A DNA stretch of 64,000 nucleotides from Actinomadura sp. 6K520 (GTDB lineage: Bacteria > Actinomycetota > Actinomycetes > Streptosporangiales > Streptosporangiaceae): the NCBI RefSeq assembly GCF_004349245.1, contig NZ_SMLC01000010.1:1-64000 (forward strand), given 5' to 3'. The notes under the pieces are model-generated. The model was not told the origin of the DNA. It saw only the letters and a program-made list of their open reading frames with translations, and made no database searches. A program made the position numbers and the translations under genes. Shown here in pieces: positions 44,638-52,493 of the stretch (the stretch's first letter is position 1; every line of letters starts with the position of its first letter).

Positions 44638-45605
44638 GCGGCCGCCTGACGGGCGGAGGCGCCGGTGGCCCGGCGGGCGAAGGCGCCGATCTCCTTGATC
44701 GCGGCGAGGCCCTCCCGGGAGACGTCGGCGAAGATCTGGAAGACGTGCATCTGCCCCTCCCAGATCTGGAGCGTGCAGGGCACGTCCGCGGCGCCGAGCC
44801 GTTCGGCCATCAGCTCGGCGTCGGCGCGGATCACCTCGATCGAGCCGGCCTGGATGAGGGTGGGCGGCAGGCCACCGAGGTCGGCGTGCACGGGGCTCAG
44901 CCAGGGGTCGGTGTGAACGGCGTCCGGAAAGCAGGTGCGGACCATGTCCCACATGCGCGGCGCCGGGATGAACGGGTCGAGCGCCGCGTTGGCGTGCGCG
45001 ATCTTGACGTCGATGTCCAGGTCCGCGAAGGGCGACAGGGCGACGATGCCGGCGGGGCGGGGCAGCCCGTCGCGCAGCGCGTACAGCGGTGCCATGAAGG
45101 CGAGGTAGCCGCCCGCCGAGTCGCCGCCGACCACGATGTCGTCCGCGTCGTACCCCTTGCCCAGCAGCCAACGGTAGGCGTCCACGCAGTCGCCGATGGA
45201 CGTGCGGATGGGGACGCGGGGCTGCATGCGGTAGGCGACCGAGAGCACCGGCATGCCCGCCGCCTGGGAGATCCGGGCGAGCATCCGGCGGTGGGTGCGC
45301 AGGCCGCAGGCGACGAACCCGCCGCCGTGGAAGTAGAGGACGACCTTGCCCGACCCGGCGGGCACGCCGCGGCCGCGGACCCATTCGGCGGCGCAGCCGA
45401 GCCCCTTCACCTTCGTGACGCGGGTGCCGCGCGGGGGCACCATGAGCGCCGCGCCGAGGTCGAGCAGCGGGGCGAGGCGCAGCGTGAACGGCGTCCACGG
45501 CAGCCGGGCGACGAGCGGGCGCAGGAACCACCGGGACAGCCGCGCCGCCGCCCGTGCCGGCCACCCGCATCCCGCGCGCTCCTCCACCACCGGTGCGATC
45601 GGCAT
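44634..45605 (-). CDS. Alpha/beta hydrolase of the hormone-sensitive-lipase family
   Basis: 323 aa. The oxyanion motif HGGGF (VVLYFHGGGFVACG), nucleophile GDSAGG, catalytic Asp region (SIEVIRADAELMAE) and His (GQMHVFQIF) are all present. Family IV esterases act on short to medium acyl esters. ATG behind GAGAGGGG. Upstream there is a small palindrome TACT-ACCG-AGTA (45646-45657). The physiological substrate is unknown. Confidence 0.93.
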   Translation of the reverse strand: MPIAPVVEERAGCGWPARAAARLSRWFLRPLVARLPWTPFTLRLAPLLDLGAALMVPPRGTRVTKVKGLGCAAEWVRGRGVPAGSGKVVLYFHGGGFVACGLRTHRRMLARISQAAGMPVLSVAYRMQPRVPIRTSIGDCVDAYRWLLGKGYDADDIVVGGDSAGGYLAFMAPLYALRDGLPRPAGIVALSPFADLDIDVKIAHANAALDPFIPAPRMWDMVRTCFPDAVHTDPWLSPVHADLGGLPPTLIQAGSIEVIRADAELMAERLGAADVPCTLQIWEGQMHVFQIFADVSREGLAAIKEIGAFARRATGASARQAAA

Positions 45606-45674
45606 CCGCCGCCCCTCTCGCCAGTCGAATTCCGCGGCGAGAGAGTACTACCGAGTAAGTGTTCAGGTACAGAG

Positions 45675-46238
45675 TCAGGCGTGCAGAACCTCGTCCGGGG
45701 GGCCGACCGACACGCGGGTGAAGCGGACGGTGAGGCCGTCGCGTTCGGGGGCGCAGCAGTAGGGACCGGCCGCCGCCTGGACGCCCGCCGGGAACGGCGC
45801 CAGCCGGATCAGGTGCCACGGGTCGTCGCCGGCGCGGGCCCGGATCGTCACGGCGTCGCCGCTGCGGCTGGCCCGGAGCGTCACCTCGCGGCCCGCCCAG
45901 GGGACGGGCGCGGACGACCAGTCCGAGACGCCGTTGGTGACGACGGCGCCGAGCTGGAGTTCCCCGTCGCAGTACTCGGCGCCCGTCTTGATCCAGGTGG
46001 CCTCGTCCAGGCGGAGCAGGATGCCGGCCTGGTCGAACTGGTGGTCGTAGTCGGCGATGAAGGACACCTCGACGGCGGCCTCGGGGCCGAGTGGCGACAG
46101 CAGCGCGTGGCCGCTGTCGCGGTCGTAGCCGTAGGCGGTCGTCCGCCAGAAGTCGCTGCCCTTGGCGGCGGTGACGAGGAGGTCGGCTCCGTCGCGGTCG
46201 GCGGCGGGGGGCGGGTTGAGCCAGTCACCTGTGATCAT
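45675..46238 (-). CDS. DUF1349 domain protein
   Basis: 187 aa from the ATG at 46238; the open frame further upstream crosses the divergent promoter. The concanavalin-like DUF1349 fold is visible in DFWRTTAYGYDRDSGHALL, FIADYDHQFDQAGILLRLDEATWIKTGAEYCDGELQLGAVVTNG and VTIRARAGDDPWHLIRLAPFP. These are thought to be carbohydrate-related or regulatory proteins with no established activity. Divergent from the PAP2 gene by 152 bp. Confidence 0.88.
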   Translation of the reverse strand: MITGDWLNPPPAADRDGADLLVTAAKGSDFWRTTAYGYDRDSGHALLSPLGPEAAVEVSFIADYDHQFDQAGILLRLDEATWIKTGAEYCDGELQLGAVVTNGVSDWSSAPVPWAGREVTLRASRSGDAVTIRARAGDDPWHLIRLAPFPAGVQAAAGPYCCAPERDGLTVRFTRVSVGPPDEVLHA

Positions 46239-46390
46239 GGCTCGGAATCTACGGGAGGGGTGGGGCTGGCTCCACCCTCTTTCCGGGGCTTTCCCTCCGC
46301 CGACCGGGTGGGTGGGACCAGTGCCCGGAAAGTGTCGGACCCGAAAGATGGGATGGGACGGGAACGACGGGGTAACCGGGAGGACCACCA

Positions 46391-47287
46391 ATGGCGAGCG
46401 GCGGGTTGAGCATGTCCCTCCACCGGGGCGTGCGGGGCGGGTTGCGGCCGCTGGCCACCGAGATGGGGCTGCTGGCGGTCCTCTTCACGTTCTACAGGTG
46501 GGGGCGGACGCTGTTCGACCACGGCCCCGCCGAGGCGATGGCGAACGCGTCGCGGCTGTGGGGGTTCCAGGGCGCCTGGCTGCCGAGCGAGGTGGAATTG
46601 CAGCAGTGGGCGCTGGGGTGGGAGCACACCGCCTTCCTGGCGAATGTGTATTACGTGGGCATGCACTTTCCCGGGACGGCCCTGCTGTTGGTCTGGCTTT
46701 ATGTGCGGCACCGGTCGTCCTATACCAGGGTGCGGAACGAGCTGGTGGTGCTGACCGGGGCGGGGCTGGTCGTGCACGTGCTGTTCCCGCTGGCGCCGCC
46801 GCGGCTGGCCGGCATCGGCGCCACGGACACGATGCTGACCGTCGGCCCGTCCGCGTATCCGGCCACGACGGACGGGATCGCCAACCAGTACGCGGCGATG
46901 CCGTCGCTGCACGTCGGGTGGGCGCTCCTCGTCGCCGTCGCGGTGCTGCGGGTGTCGCGGAGCCGGTGGCGGTGGGTCGTCGCGGCGCACGCGCCGGTCA
47001 CGGTGTTCGTGGTGGTCGTGACGGCCAACCACTACTGGACGGACGGCCTCGTCGCCGCCGTCCTGCTGGCGGGTGCGCTGACGGCGGTCGCGGCCGTCGA
47101 GCGGGTGCGGCGGGGCGCGGCGCCGCGAGCGGCCCGGCAGGCACGGGCGACCCGGCCGGCGCGGGCGGCGCGGCCGGTCCCCGCCGCCGGGGACGGGCCC
47201 GCCGGCCACGTCCGCGGAGCCGGCGGGCGCCGCGAAGACCGCCTCGACGCGGACGCTCCCGCCCGCGACGATCTCGTGGCCGCCTGA
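46391..47287 (+). CDS. PAP2-family membrane phosphatase/transferase-like protein
   Basis: 298 aa, ATG behind GGGAGGACC. Five to six membrane segments. The catalytic PAP2 motifs are PSLHVGW and NHYWTDG; the first motif (K-x6-RP) is weak, as in the inositol-phosphorylceramide-synthase-like PAP2_3 group. It has a long Arg/Ala-rich cytoplasmic tail (about 235-298). It resembles the N-terminal domain of the fusion protein at 19290-21272. The lipid phosphate substrate is unknown. Confidence 0.88.
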   Translation: MASGGLSMSLHRGVRGGLRPLATEMGLLAVLFTFYRWGRTLFDHGPAEAMANASRLWGFQGAWLPSEVELQQWALGWEHTAFLANVYYVGMHFPGTALLLVWLYVRHRSSYTRVRNELVVLTGAGLVVHVLFPLAPPRLAGIGATDTMLTVGPSAYPATTDGIANQYAAMPSLHVGWALLVAVAVLRVSRSRWRWVVAAHAPVTVFVVVVTANHYWTDGLVAAVLLAGALTAVAAVERVRRGAAPRAARQARATRPARAARPVPAAGDGPAGHVRGAGGRREDRLDADAPARDDLVAA

Positions 47288-47350
47288 CGGACCGTCCGAA
47301 ACGTGACCACCTGTGATGCACATTACCCACAAACAGGGCTGTGACCAGGA

Positions 47351-47356
47351 TAAACT
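47351..47356 (+). promoter_or_regulatory. -10 element of a leaderless promoter for the metYX leader
   Basis: TAAACT ends six bases before the ATG of the leader peptide, placing +1 at the start codon. No good -35 is visible. Confidence 0.55.
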
Positions 47357-47362
47357 GCCCCA

Positions 47363-47440
47363 ATGACTTTGCTTGTGGCCCGCCGGCACGTTGACTACGG
47401 GCGCGTCACCAGCAGCAGCTGTTGCCGCGCGACCTCCTGA
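47363..47440 (+). CDS. Cysteine-type attenuator leader peptide upstream of metYX
   Basis: 25 aa, read directly from the sequence: it begins MTLLVARRHVDYGRV and ends TSSSCCRATS. The ARRHVDxxRV...CC pattern is that of the putative leader peptides found upstream of sulfur-assimilation genes in actinobacteria, where ribosome stalling at Cys codons (TGT TGC here, plus three AGC) signals cysteine shortage. It is leaderless (see the -10 element). The metY start is 178 nt downstream, giving room for attenuator structures. Confidence 0.75.
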   Translation: MTLLVARRHVDYGRVTSSSCCRATS

Positions 47441-47618
47441 CGCCGCCCGCCGCGGGCGCCGTCCAGCGACCCGGCCGGCATCCGCGCCGCGCACGGCGAC
47501 GTCCTTCCCGCCCGCGCCCCGCGCCCCGCGCCCCGCGGCCGGAGCCATGCGCATTCCGCACGAGTACGCCGTCCCGCGCGACCTCCCCACCACCGCCCCG
47601 CACAGCCCGAGGAGACCC
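47441..47618 (+). promoter_or_regulatory. Probable attenuator leader RNA before metY
   Basis: 178 nt, extremely GC-rich with several overlapping self-complementary runs (for example GCCCGC pairing with GCGGGC near 47445-47458, and a CGCCCCG repeat near 47515-47540). No SAM-I or SAM-IV riboswitch core could be recognised. The run of structures after a Cys-codon leader suggests ribosome-mediated attenuation. Confidence 0.5.
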
Positions 47619-48947
47619 ATGAGCCAGCACGACGAGAACGCCCCGTCCGCCGAGTCCGGCTGGTCGTTCGAGACCAGGCAGGTGCACGCCGGCACCCGGC
47701 CCGACCCGGCCACCGGGGCGCGGGCCGTGCCGATCTACCAGACGACCTCCTTCGTCTTCCGCGACACCGAGCACGCCTCGAACCTGTTCTCGCTCGCCGA
47801 GGCCGGCAACATCTACACCCGCATCATGAACCCGACCCAGGACGCGTTCGAGCAGCGCGTCGCCGCGCTGGAGGGCGGGGTCGGCGCGCTCGCGGTCTCC
47901 TCGGGGCAGGCCGCGGAGTCGATGGCGATCTGGAACCTGGCGCGCGCCGGCGACCACATCGTCTCCGCCGCCACGATCTACGGCGGGACGCACAACCTGT
48001 TCCGGCACACGCTGCCGAAGTTCGGCATCGAGGTCTCCCTCGTGGAGGACCCCGACGACCTCGACGCCTGGCGGGCCGCGATCCGGCCGAACACCAAGGC
48101 GCTCTTCGCCGAGAGCATCGGCAACCCGCGCGGCAACGTCCTCGACATCCGCGCCGTCGCCGACGTCGCGCACGAGGCGGGCGTCCCGCTGATCATCGAC
48201 AACACGGTCGCCACCCCGTACCTGGTGCGCCCGCTGGAGCACGGCGCCGACATCGTGGTGCACTCGGCGACCAAGTTCCTCGGCGGGCACGGCACCACCA
48301 TCGCGGGCATCGTGGTCGACGGCGGCACGTTCGACTTCGGGGCGCACCCCGAGCGGTTCCCCGACTTCAACGAGCCCGACCCGAGCTACAACGGCCTGCG
48401 CTACTGGCCGGCGCTCGGCCCGGGCGCCTACGGCATCAAGATGCGGGTCCAGCTGCTGCGCGACCTCGGCCCCGCCCTCTCCCCGCACTCGGCGTTCCTG
48501 CTGCTGCAGGGCGTGGAGACGCTCAGCCTCCGGATGGAGCGGCACTCGTCCAACGCGAGGGAGCTGGCCGAGTGGCTGGAGCGGCACGACGAGGTGTCGG
48601 CCGTCCACTACCCGGGGCTGCCGTCCAGCCCGTGGCACGAGGCGGCCCGGCGCTACCTGCCGCGCGGCACGGGCGCCATGGTGAGCTTCGAGCTGCCCGG
48701 CGGCATCGAGGCGGGCCGGCGTTTCGTGGAGGGCGTCCGGCTGTTCAGCCACCTCGCCAACATCGGCGACGTGCGCAGCCTGATCATCCACCCGGCGTCC
48801 ACCACGCACAGCCAGCTGACGCCCGCGGAGCACGCCGCGGCCGGCGTCACCCCCGGGCTGGTGCGGCTCTCGGTCGGCATCGAGAACGTCAGCGACCTGA
48901 AGGCCGACCTGGAGGCCGGGTTCCGCGCGGCGAAGGGCGCGCTCTGA
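47619..48947 (+). CDS. metY: O-acetylhomoserine sulfhydrylase (aminocarboxypropyltransferase)
   Basis: 442 aa. ATG at 47619 behind GAGGAGACCC. A PLP enzyme of the Cys/Met gamma family: makes homocysteine from O-acetylhomoserine and sulfide. Signatures: YQTTSFVFRDTEHA, NPTQDAFEQRVAALEGG, SSGQAAE, DNTVATPYLVRPLEHGADIVVHSATKFLGGHG (Schiff-base Lys in SATKFLGG), and SVGIENVSDLKADL near the end. Length and the insertion around the FNEPDPSYNGLRY region separate MetY from MetB. Coupled to metX by a 4-bp overlap and preceded by a cysteine-type leader. Confidence 0.95.
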   Translation: MSQHDENAPSAESGWSFETRQVHAGTRPDPATGARAVPIYQTTSFVFRDTEHASNLFSLAEAGNIYTRIMNPTQDAFEQRVAALEGGVGALAVSSGQAAESMAIWNLARAGDHIVSAATIYGGTHNLFRHTLPKFGIEVSLVEDPDDLDAWRAAIRPNTKALFAESIGNPRGNVLDIRAVADVAHEAGVPLIIDNTVATPYLVRPLEHGADIVVHSATKFLGGHGTTIAGIVVDGGTFDFGAHPERFPDFNEPDPSYNGLRYWPALGPGAYGIKMRVQLLRDLGPALSPHSAFLLLQGVETLSLRMERHSSNARELAEWLERHDEVSAVHYPGLPSSPWHEAARRYLPRGTGAMVSFELPGGIEAGRRFVEGVRLFSHLANIGDVRSLIIHPASTTHSQLTPAEHAAAGVTPGLVRLSVGIENVSDLKADLEAGFRAAKGAL

Positions 48948-50098
48948 CCGCCGACCCCGAGACCGCGCCGATCCCCCTCCCGCCGGTCTCCGGGGCCTGG
49001 CGGGAGGGGGATCCGCCCGGCCGGCGGCGATGGGTGACGCTCGACCGGCCGCTTCCGCTGGAGGTCGGCGGCGTCCTGCCCGGGGTGCGGCTCGCGTACG
49101 AGACGTGGGGGCGGCTCGCCCCCGACGCCTCCAACGCCGTGCTGGTGCTGCACGCCCTCACCGGGGACAGCCATGTCGCCGGTCCCGCCGGGCCGGGGCA
49201 TCCCACGCCCGGCTGGTGGGACGGGCTGGTCGGGCCGGGCCGCCCCCTGGACACCGACCGCTGGTTCGTCGTCGTCCCCAACGTGCTCGGCGGCTGTCAG
49301 GGCAGTACCGGGCCGTCCTCCCCCCGGCCGGACGGAAGACCCTGGGGAGGGTCGTTCCCCCACCTGACGCAGCGCGACATGGTGGCCGCCGAGGCGCTGC
49401 TCGCCGACGCGCTCGGAATCGAGCGCTGGGCGCTGGTGACCGGCGGGTCGATGGGCGGGATGCGGGCGCTGGAGTGGGCGGTGTCGTATCCGGAGCGGGT
49501 CGGGGCGCTGCTGCTGCTCGCCACCACCGCCGCGGCGAGCGCCGAGCAGATCGCCATGGCCGCGGTGCAGTTGCACGCGATCCGCGCCGACCCGGGCTGG
49601 CGCGGCGGCGACTACCACGGCGCCGCGCCGGGGCACGGGCCGCACGCCGGGCTGGGCACCGCGCGCCGGCTCGCCCACATCACCTACCGCAGCGAGCCGG
49701 AGCTGCAGGCCCGGTTCGGCCGCCGCGCGCAGGACGGCGAGGACCCGCTGCGTTCCGGCCGCTACCAGGTGGAGTCCTACCTCGACCACCACGCCGGCAA
49801 GCTGGTGCGGCGCTTCGACGCGGGCAGCTACGTGGTGCTCAGCGAGGCGATGAACGGCCACGACACCGGCCGCGGCCGGGGCGGCACGGCCGCGGCGCTG
49901 CGCCGGGTGACGGCCCGGACGCTGGTGGCCGGCATCGACTCCGACCGGCTCTACCCGCCGGCGCAGCAGGCCGAGCTGGCCGCCGGGATCCCGGCCGCCG
50001 ACCGCCTGCGGGTCATCGAGTCGCCCAGCGGCCACGACGGCTTCCTCACCGAGACCGCCCAGGTCGGCGCCCTCGTCCGCGAGCTGCTCGACGGCTGA
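48944..50098 (+). CDS. metX: Homoserine O-acetyltransferase, probable CTG start
   Basis: 384 aa if it starts at the CTG at 48944, which overlaps the metY stop (CTGA) and has GAAGGG six bases upstream. Conserved MetX sequence begins at once (GAWREGDPPG... LPLEVGGVLPGVRLAYETWGRL), and no ATG/GTG/TTG is in frame before the GTG at 49033, which would delete about 30 residues. An alpha/beta hydrolase with HALTGDSHVAGP, nucleophile GGSMGGMRALEW, GIDSDRLYPP and catalytic His in SPSGHDGF. Acetylates homoserine for MetY. Confidence 0.93.
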   Translation: MTADPETAPIPLPPVSGAWREGDPPGRRRWVTLDRPLPLEVGGVLPGVRLAYETWGRLAPDASNAVLVLHALTGDSHVAGPAGPGHPTPGWWDGLVGPGRPLDTDRWFVVVPNVLGGCQGSTGPSSPRPDGRPWGGSFPHLTQRDMVAAEALLADALGIERWALVTGGSMGGMRALEWAVSYPERVGALLLLATTAAASAEQIAMAAVQLHAIRADPGWRGGDYHGAAPGHGPHAGLGTARRLAHITYRSEPELQARFGRRAQDGEDPLRSGRYQVESYLDHHAGKLVRRFDAGSYVVLSEAMNGHDTGRGRGGTAAALRRVTARTLVAGIDSDRLYPPAQQAELAAGIPAADRLRVIESPSGHDGFLTETAQVGALVRELLDG

Positions 50099-50145
50099 GG
50101 CCCGCGGCGCCCCCGGTACGGTCCGGGTACGGCAGAGTTGTGGTC

Positions 50146-50907
50146 ATGTTGCCGACGCACACGAGTTCCGAGGTTCCGGACGTCCCGGTGGCGGTGCTGC
50201 CGATCGGGAGCCACGAGCAGCACGGCCCCTTCCTGCCGCTCGCGACCGACACGGTGATCGCCTGCACGGTCGCGCGGGAGATCGCCGCGGCGCACCCGGT
50301 CCGGCTGCTCCCGCCCGTGACGATCTCCTGCTCGCACGAGCACGCGGCCTGGCCGGGGACGGTGAGCATCTCGGCGGCGACCCTGCACGCGGTGGTCCGC
50401 GACGTGGCCGGGTCGCTGCGCCGGTCGGGGGTGCCGAAGCTGGTCCTGGTGAACGGGCACGGGGGCAACTACGTGCTGGGCAACGTCGTCCAGGAGGCGC
50501 ACGGCGACATGGCGCTGTTCCCCGGCCTGGACGAGTGGGCCGAGGCGCGCGCGGCGGCGGGCGTCGAGACCTCCGACGCCGACGACATGCACGCCGGTGA
50601 GCTGGAGACCTCGATCCTGCTGCACGCCCACCCGGAACTCGTCCGGGACGGGTACGGGACCGCCGACCACCTGGCCGGTGACCGGCGGCATCTGCTGACG
50701 GCGGGGATGGCCGCCTACACCGCGTCGGGCGTCATCGGGCGGCCGTCACTGGCCGACGCCGGCAAGGGCCGGGACGCCCTGCGGAGCCTGGTCGCGGCGT
50801 TCGGGCACTGCCTCGCGGCGCTTCAGCAGCAGGGCGGCGGCGCCGGGCAGGCACGCGACGAACGTGAGCACCCCGTAGCCGACGGAGACGGTCAGGCCCT
50901 GCGCTGA
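50146..50907 (+). CDS. Creatininase-family amidohydrolase (ArfB/MftE-like)
   Basis: 253 aa. ATG at 50146 (a GTG two codons earlier is possible); no Shine-Dalgarno, probably leaderless. Metal ligands of the creatininase fold are visible: Glu/His in PIGSHEQHGPFLPLATDT with the Asp of ATDT, HEHAAWPGT, VNGHGGN and DDMHAGELETS. The family includes creatininase, the mycofactocin peptidase MftE and ArfB, a formamide hydrolase acting after archaeal GTP cyclohydrolase. It converges on the ribA-containing operon and overlaps its last gene by 162 bp, the overlap covering its weakly conserved tail. A formamidopyrimidine hydrolase role is an inference from this neighbourhood. Confidence 0.88.
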   Translation: MLPTHTSSEVPDVPVAVLPIGSHEQHGPFLPLATDTVIACTVAREIAAAHPVRLLPPVTISCSHEHAAWPGTVSISAATLHAVVRDVAGSLRRSGVPKLVLVNGHGGNYVLGNVVQEAHGDMALFPGLDEWAEARAAAGVETSDADDMHAGELETSILLHAHPELVRDGYGTADHLAGDRRHLLTAGMAAYTASGVIGRPSLADAGKGRDALRSLVAAFGHCLAALQQQGGGAGQARDEREHPVADGDGQALR

Positions 50908-51702
50908 CCCGAGCCCGGCGGCGCCGAACGCGACGGCGAGGACGGCCTCGCGCGGCCCCCAGCCGCCGACGTTCACCGGCAGCACCATCACGAGGAGCGC
51001 CAGCAGGAGCAGCGGCACCAGGGTGGCGAGCGGGGCCGTGGAGCCGGTGAGGCGGGCGGCGACGACGAACAGCGTCAGGTGCCCGGCGAGGGCCGTCACG
51101 GACAGGATCACGATGGCGGGCCAGATGTCCAGCACGGCGCGCGTGTCGGCGACCATCGTCGCCACGGCCCCCCGCCGCCCGGTGCGGTTGCGCCGGCGGG
51201 CCACGACGAGCAGCAGGCTCAGCACGACCGCGATCACGACCAGGGACGGCGTCAGGGCAGGGGCGATCGCCGACAGCACGGCGGGCTGGGTGAACAGGAC
51301 GGCGAGGCCCACGAGCACCGGGACGACCTGTCCCGCCACCCGTTCGAGGAACACCGCCCGCACCCCGCGGCCGACGTCACCGGACCGATGGCCGTGGCTC
51401 ACCGCGCGGTGGACGTCCCCCAGCACACCGGCGGGCAGTACCGCGTTGAGGAACTGGGCCTTGTAGTAGTCCCGCACGGCCCCCGCCATGGTCAGGGGCA
51501 GGCCCAGGCGCTGTGCGACCAGGCGCCACCTGGCCGCGCTGAGCACGGTCGTCAGCAGCCCGATGGCGAGCGCGATGGCGATGGCCCCCGCGTCGATGGC
51601 CTTGAGCGCGTCGACGAACGCGTCCGTGCTGTGCCACCACAGGAGCGCGGCGAGGATGCCCAGCCCGGTGAGCAGGCGCAGCCAGGGCCAGAGCTTCGTC
51701 AC
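50746..51702 (-). CDS. Lysylphosphatidylglycerol-synthase-TM/UPF0104 family membrane protein
   Basis: 318 aa. GTG start at 51702 (VTKLWPWLRLLTGLGIL) behind GGGGG and overlapping the methyltransferase stop. Seven to eight membrane helices; the family core RWRLVAQRLGLPLTMAGAVRDYYKAQFLNAVLPAGVLGD and LPVNVGGWGPRE is intact. It is the stand-alone membrane half of MprF, lacking the aminoacyltransferase domain, as in putative lipid flippases (also called dolichol-P-glucose synthase-like). Last gene of the seven-gene operon, so likely moves the operon's lipid product. Its C-terminus overlaps the convergent creatininase gene by 162 bp. Confidence 0.9.
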   Translation of the reverse strand: MTKLWPWLRLLTGLGILAALLWWHSTDAFVDALKAIDAGAIAIALAIGLLTTVLSAARWRLVAQRLGLPLTMAGAVRDYYKAQFLNAVLPAGVLGDVHRAVSHGHRSGDVGRGVRAVFLERVAGQVVPVLVGLAVLFTQPAVLSAIAPALTPSLVVIAVVLSLLLVVARRRNRTGRRGAVATMVADTRAVLDIWPAIVILSVTALAGHLTLFVVAARLTGSTAPLATLVPLLLLALLVMVLPVNVGGWGPREAVLAVAFGAAGLGSAQGLTVSVGYGVLTFVACLPGAAALLLKRREAVPERRDQAPQGVPALAGVGQ

Positions 51703-52493
51703 GGTGTACCCCCGGGTAGGGCGAGCAGGTCGACGTGGTGGACCTCGGCGGTGAGCCCGCCCGCCGCGCACTCGGCGAGCCGCCGGCGCAGGTAGGCGTC
51801 CGCGGGCGGCCCCAGCTCGGGGCGCTGCTCGACGGCGGCGCCGACCCAGCCGCGCAGCCATTCGGCGGTCAGCGCGGCCTGCCCGGGACCGAGCCGCCAC
51901 GGGCTCGGGCGCGTCCGCACGGACGCACCACGCCGCCCGAACGCCTCGGTGGCGGCGGTGACGGCGTCCGGTCCGAGGCGGCCGCCGCGGCGCTGGTGGG
52001 CGTCGAACGCGGCGGCGATCTCGTCGTCGAGCGGGTCGGGCGGGTTCAGCCGGACCCGCCCGACGACCGACAGGGTCAGCAGCGCCGGGCAGCCGACGGC
52101 GGCGGCGATGGACTCGACCTCGGCGGCGGTCAGCACGTCCAGCAGCGCCGACGCGGTGACGAGCGACGCGCCGACGAGATCGGACGCGCGCAGCGACCCG
52201 AGGTCGCCCTTGCGGGTCTCGATCGTCGCGGGCAGCCCGTCGGCGGTGACGTAGGCGTTGTCCCGGGCCAGGTCGAGCAGTGCGGGATCGTGGTCCTGCA
52301 GGATCCAGTGCTGCGGGCCGCGCAGCCGCCCCGAGAGCCAGCGCCCCAGGGAGCCCGTGCCGCAGCCGAGGTCCCAGATGACCAGCGGCTCGCCCGGCGG
52401 GAGCGCGTCGCGGAGCGGGTCCAGCAGTTCGGAGGCGCGGGCGACGGCGTCCGCGCCCTCCCGCAGCGTCAGCCAGGAGGGGTCGAAGCTCAC
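51699..52493 (-). CDS. Class I SAM-dependent methyltransferase
   Basis: 264 aa. GTG start behind GGGAGG, overlapping the glycosyltransferase stop. The Rossmann motif I is VIWDLGCGTGSLGRWL; an acidic motif II follows (WILQDHDPALLDLAR). The C-terminal half (HVDLLALPGG end) is family-specific. Substrate unknown; within the operon it probably methylates the glycosylated intermediate. Coupled to the downstream membrane protein by a GTGA overlap. Confidence 0.9.
   Translation of the reverse strand: MSFDPSWLTLREGADAVARASELLDPLRDALPPGEPLVIWDLGCGTGSLGRWLSGRLRGPQHWILQDHDPALLDLARDNAYVTADGLPATIETRKGDLGSLRASDLVGASLVTASALLDVLTAAEVESIAAAVGCPALLTLSVVGRVRLNPPDPLDDEIAAAFDAHQRRGGRLGPDAVTAATEAFGRRGASVRTRPSPWRLGPGQAALTAEWLRGWVGAAVEQRPELGPPADAYLRRRLAECAAGGLTAEVHHVDLLALPGGTP

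Noticed and set aside
46238..46391. Upstream extension of the DUF1349 gene into the PAP2 promoter
   Set aside because: The extra residues are low-complexity and cross the divergent promoter region.
47288..47618. SAM-I or SAM-IV riboswitch before metY
   Set aside because: No conserved riboswitch core could be found. The leaderless Cys-rich peptide explains the region better.
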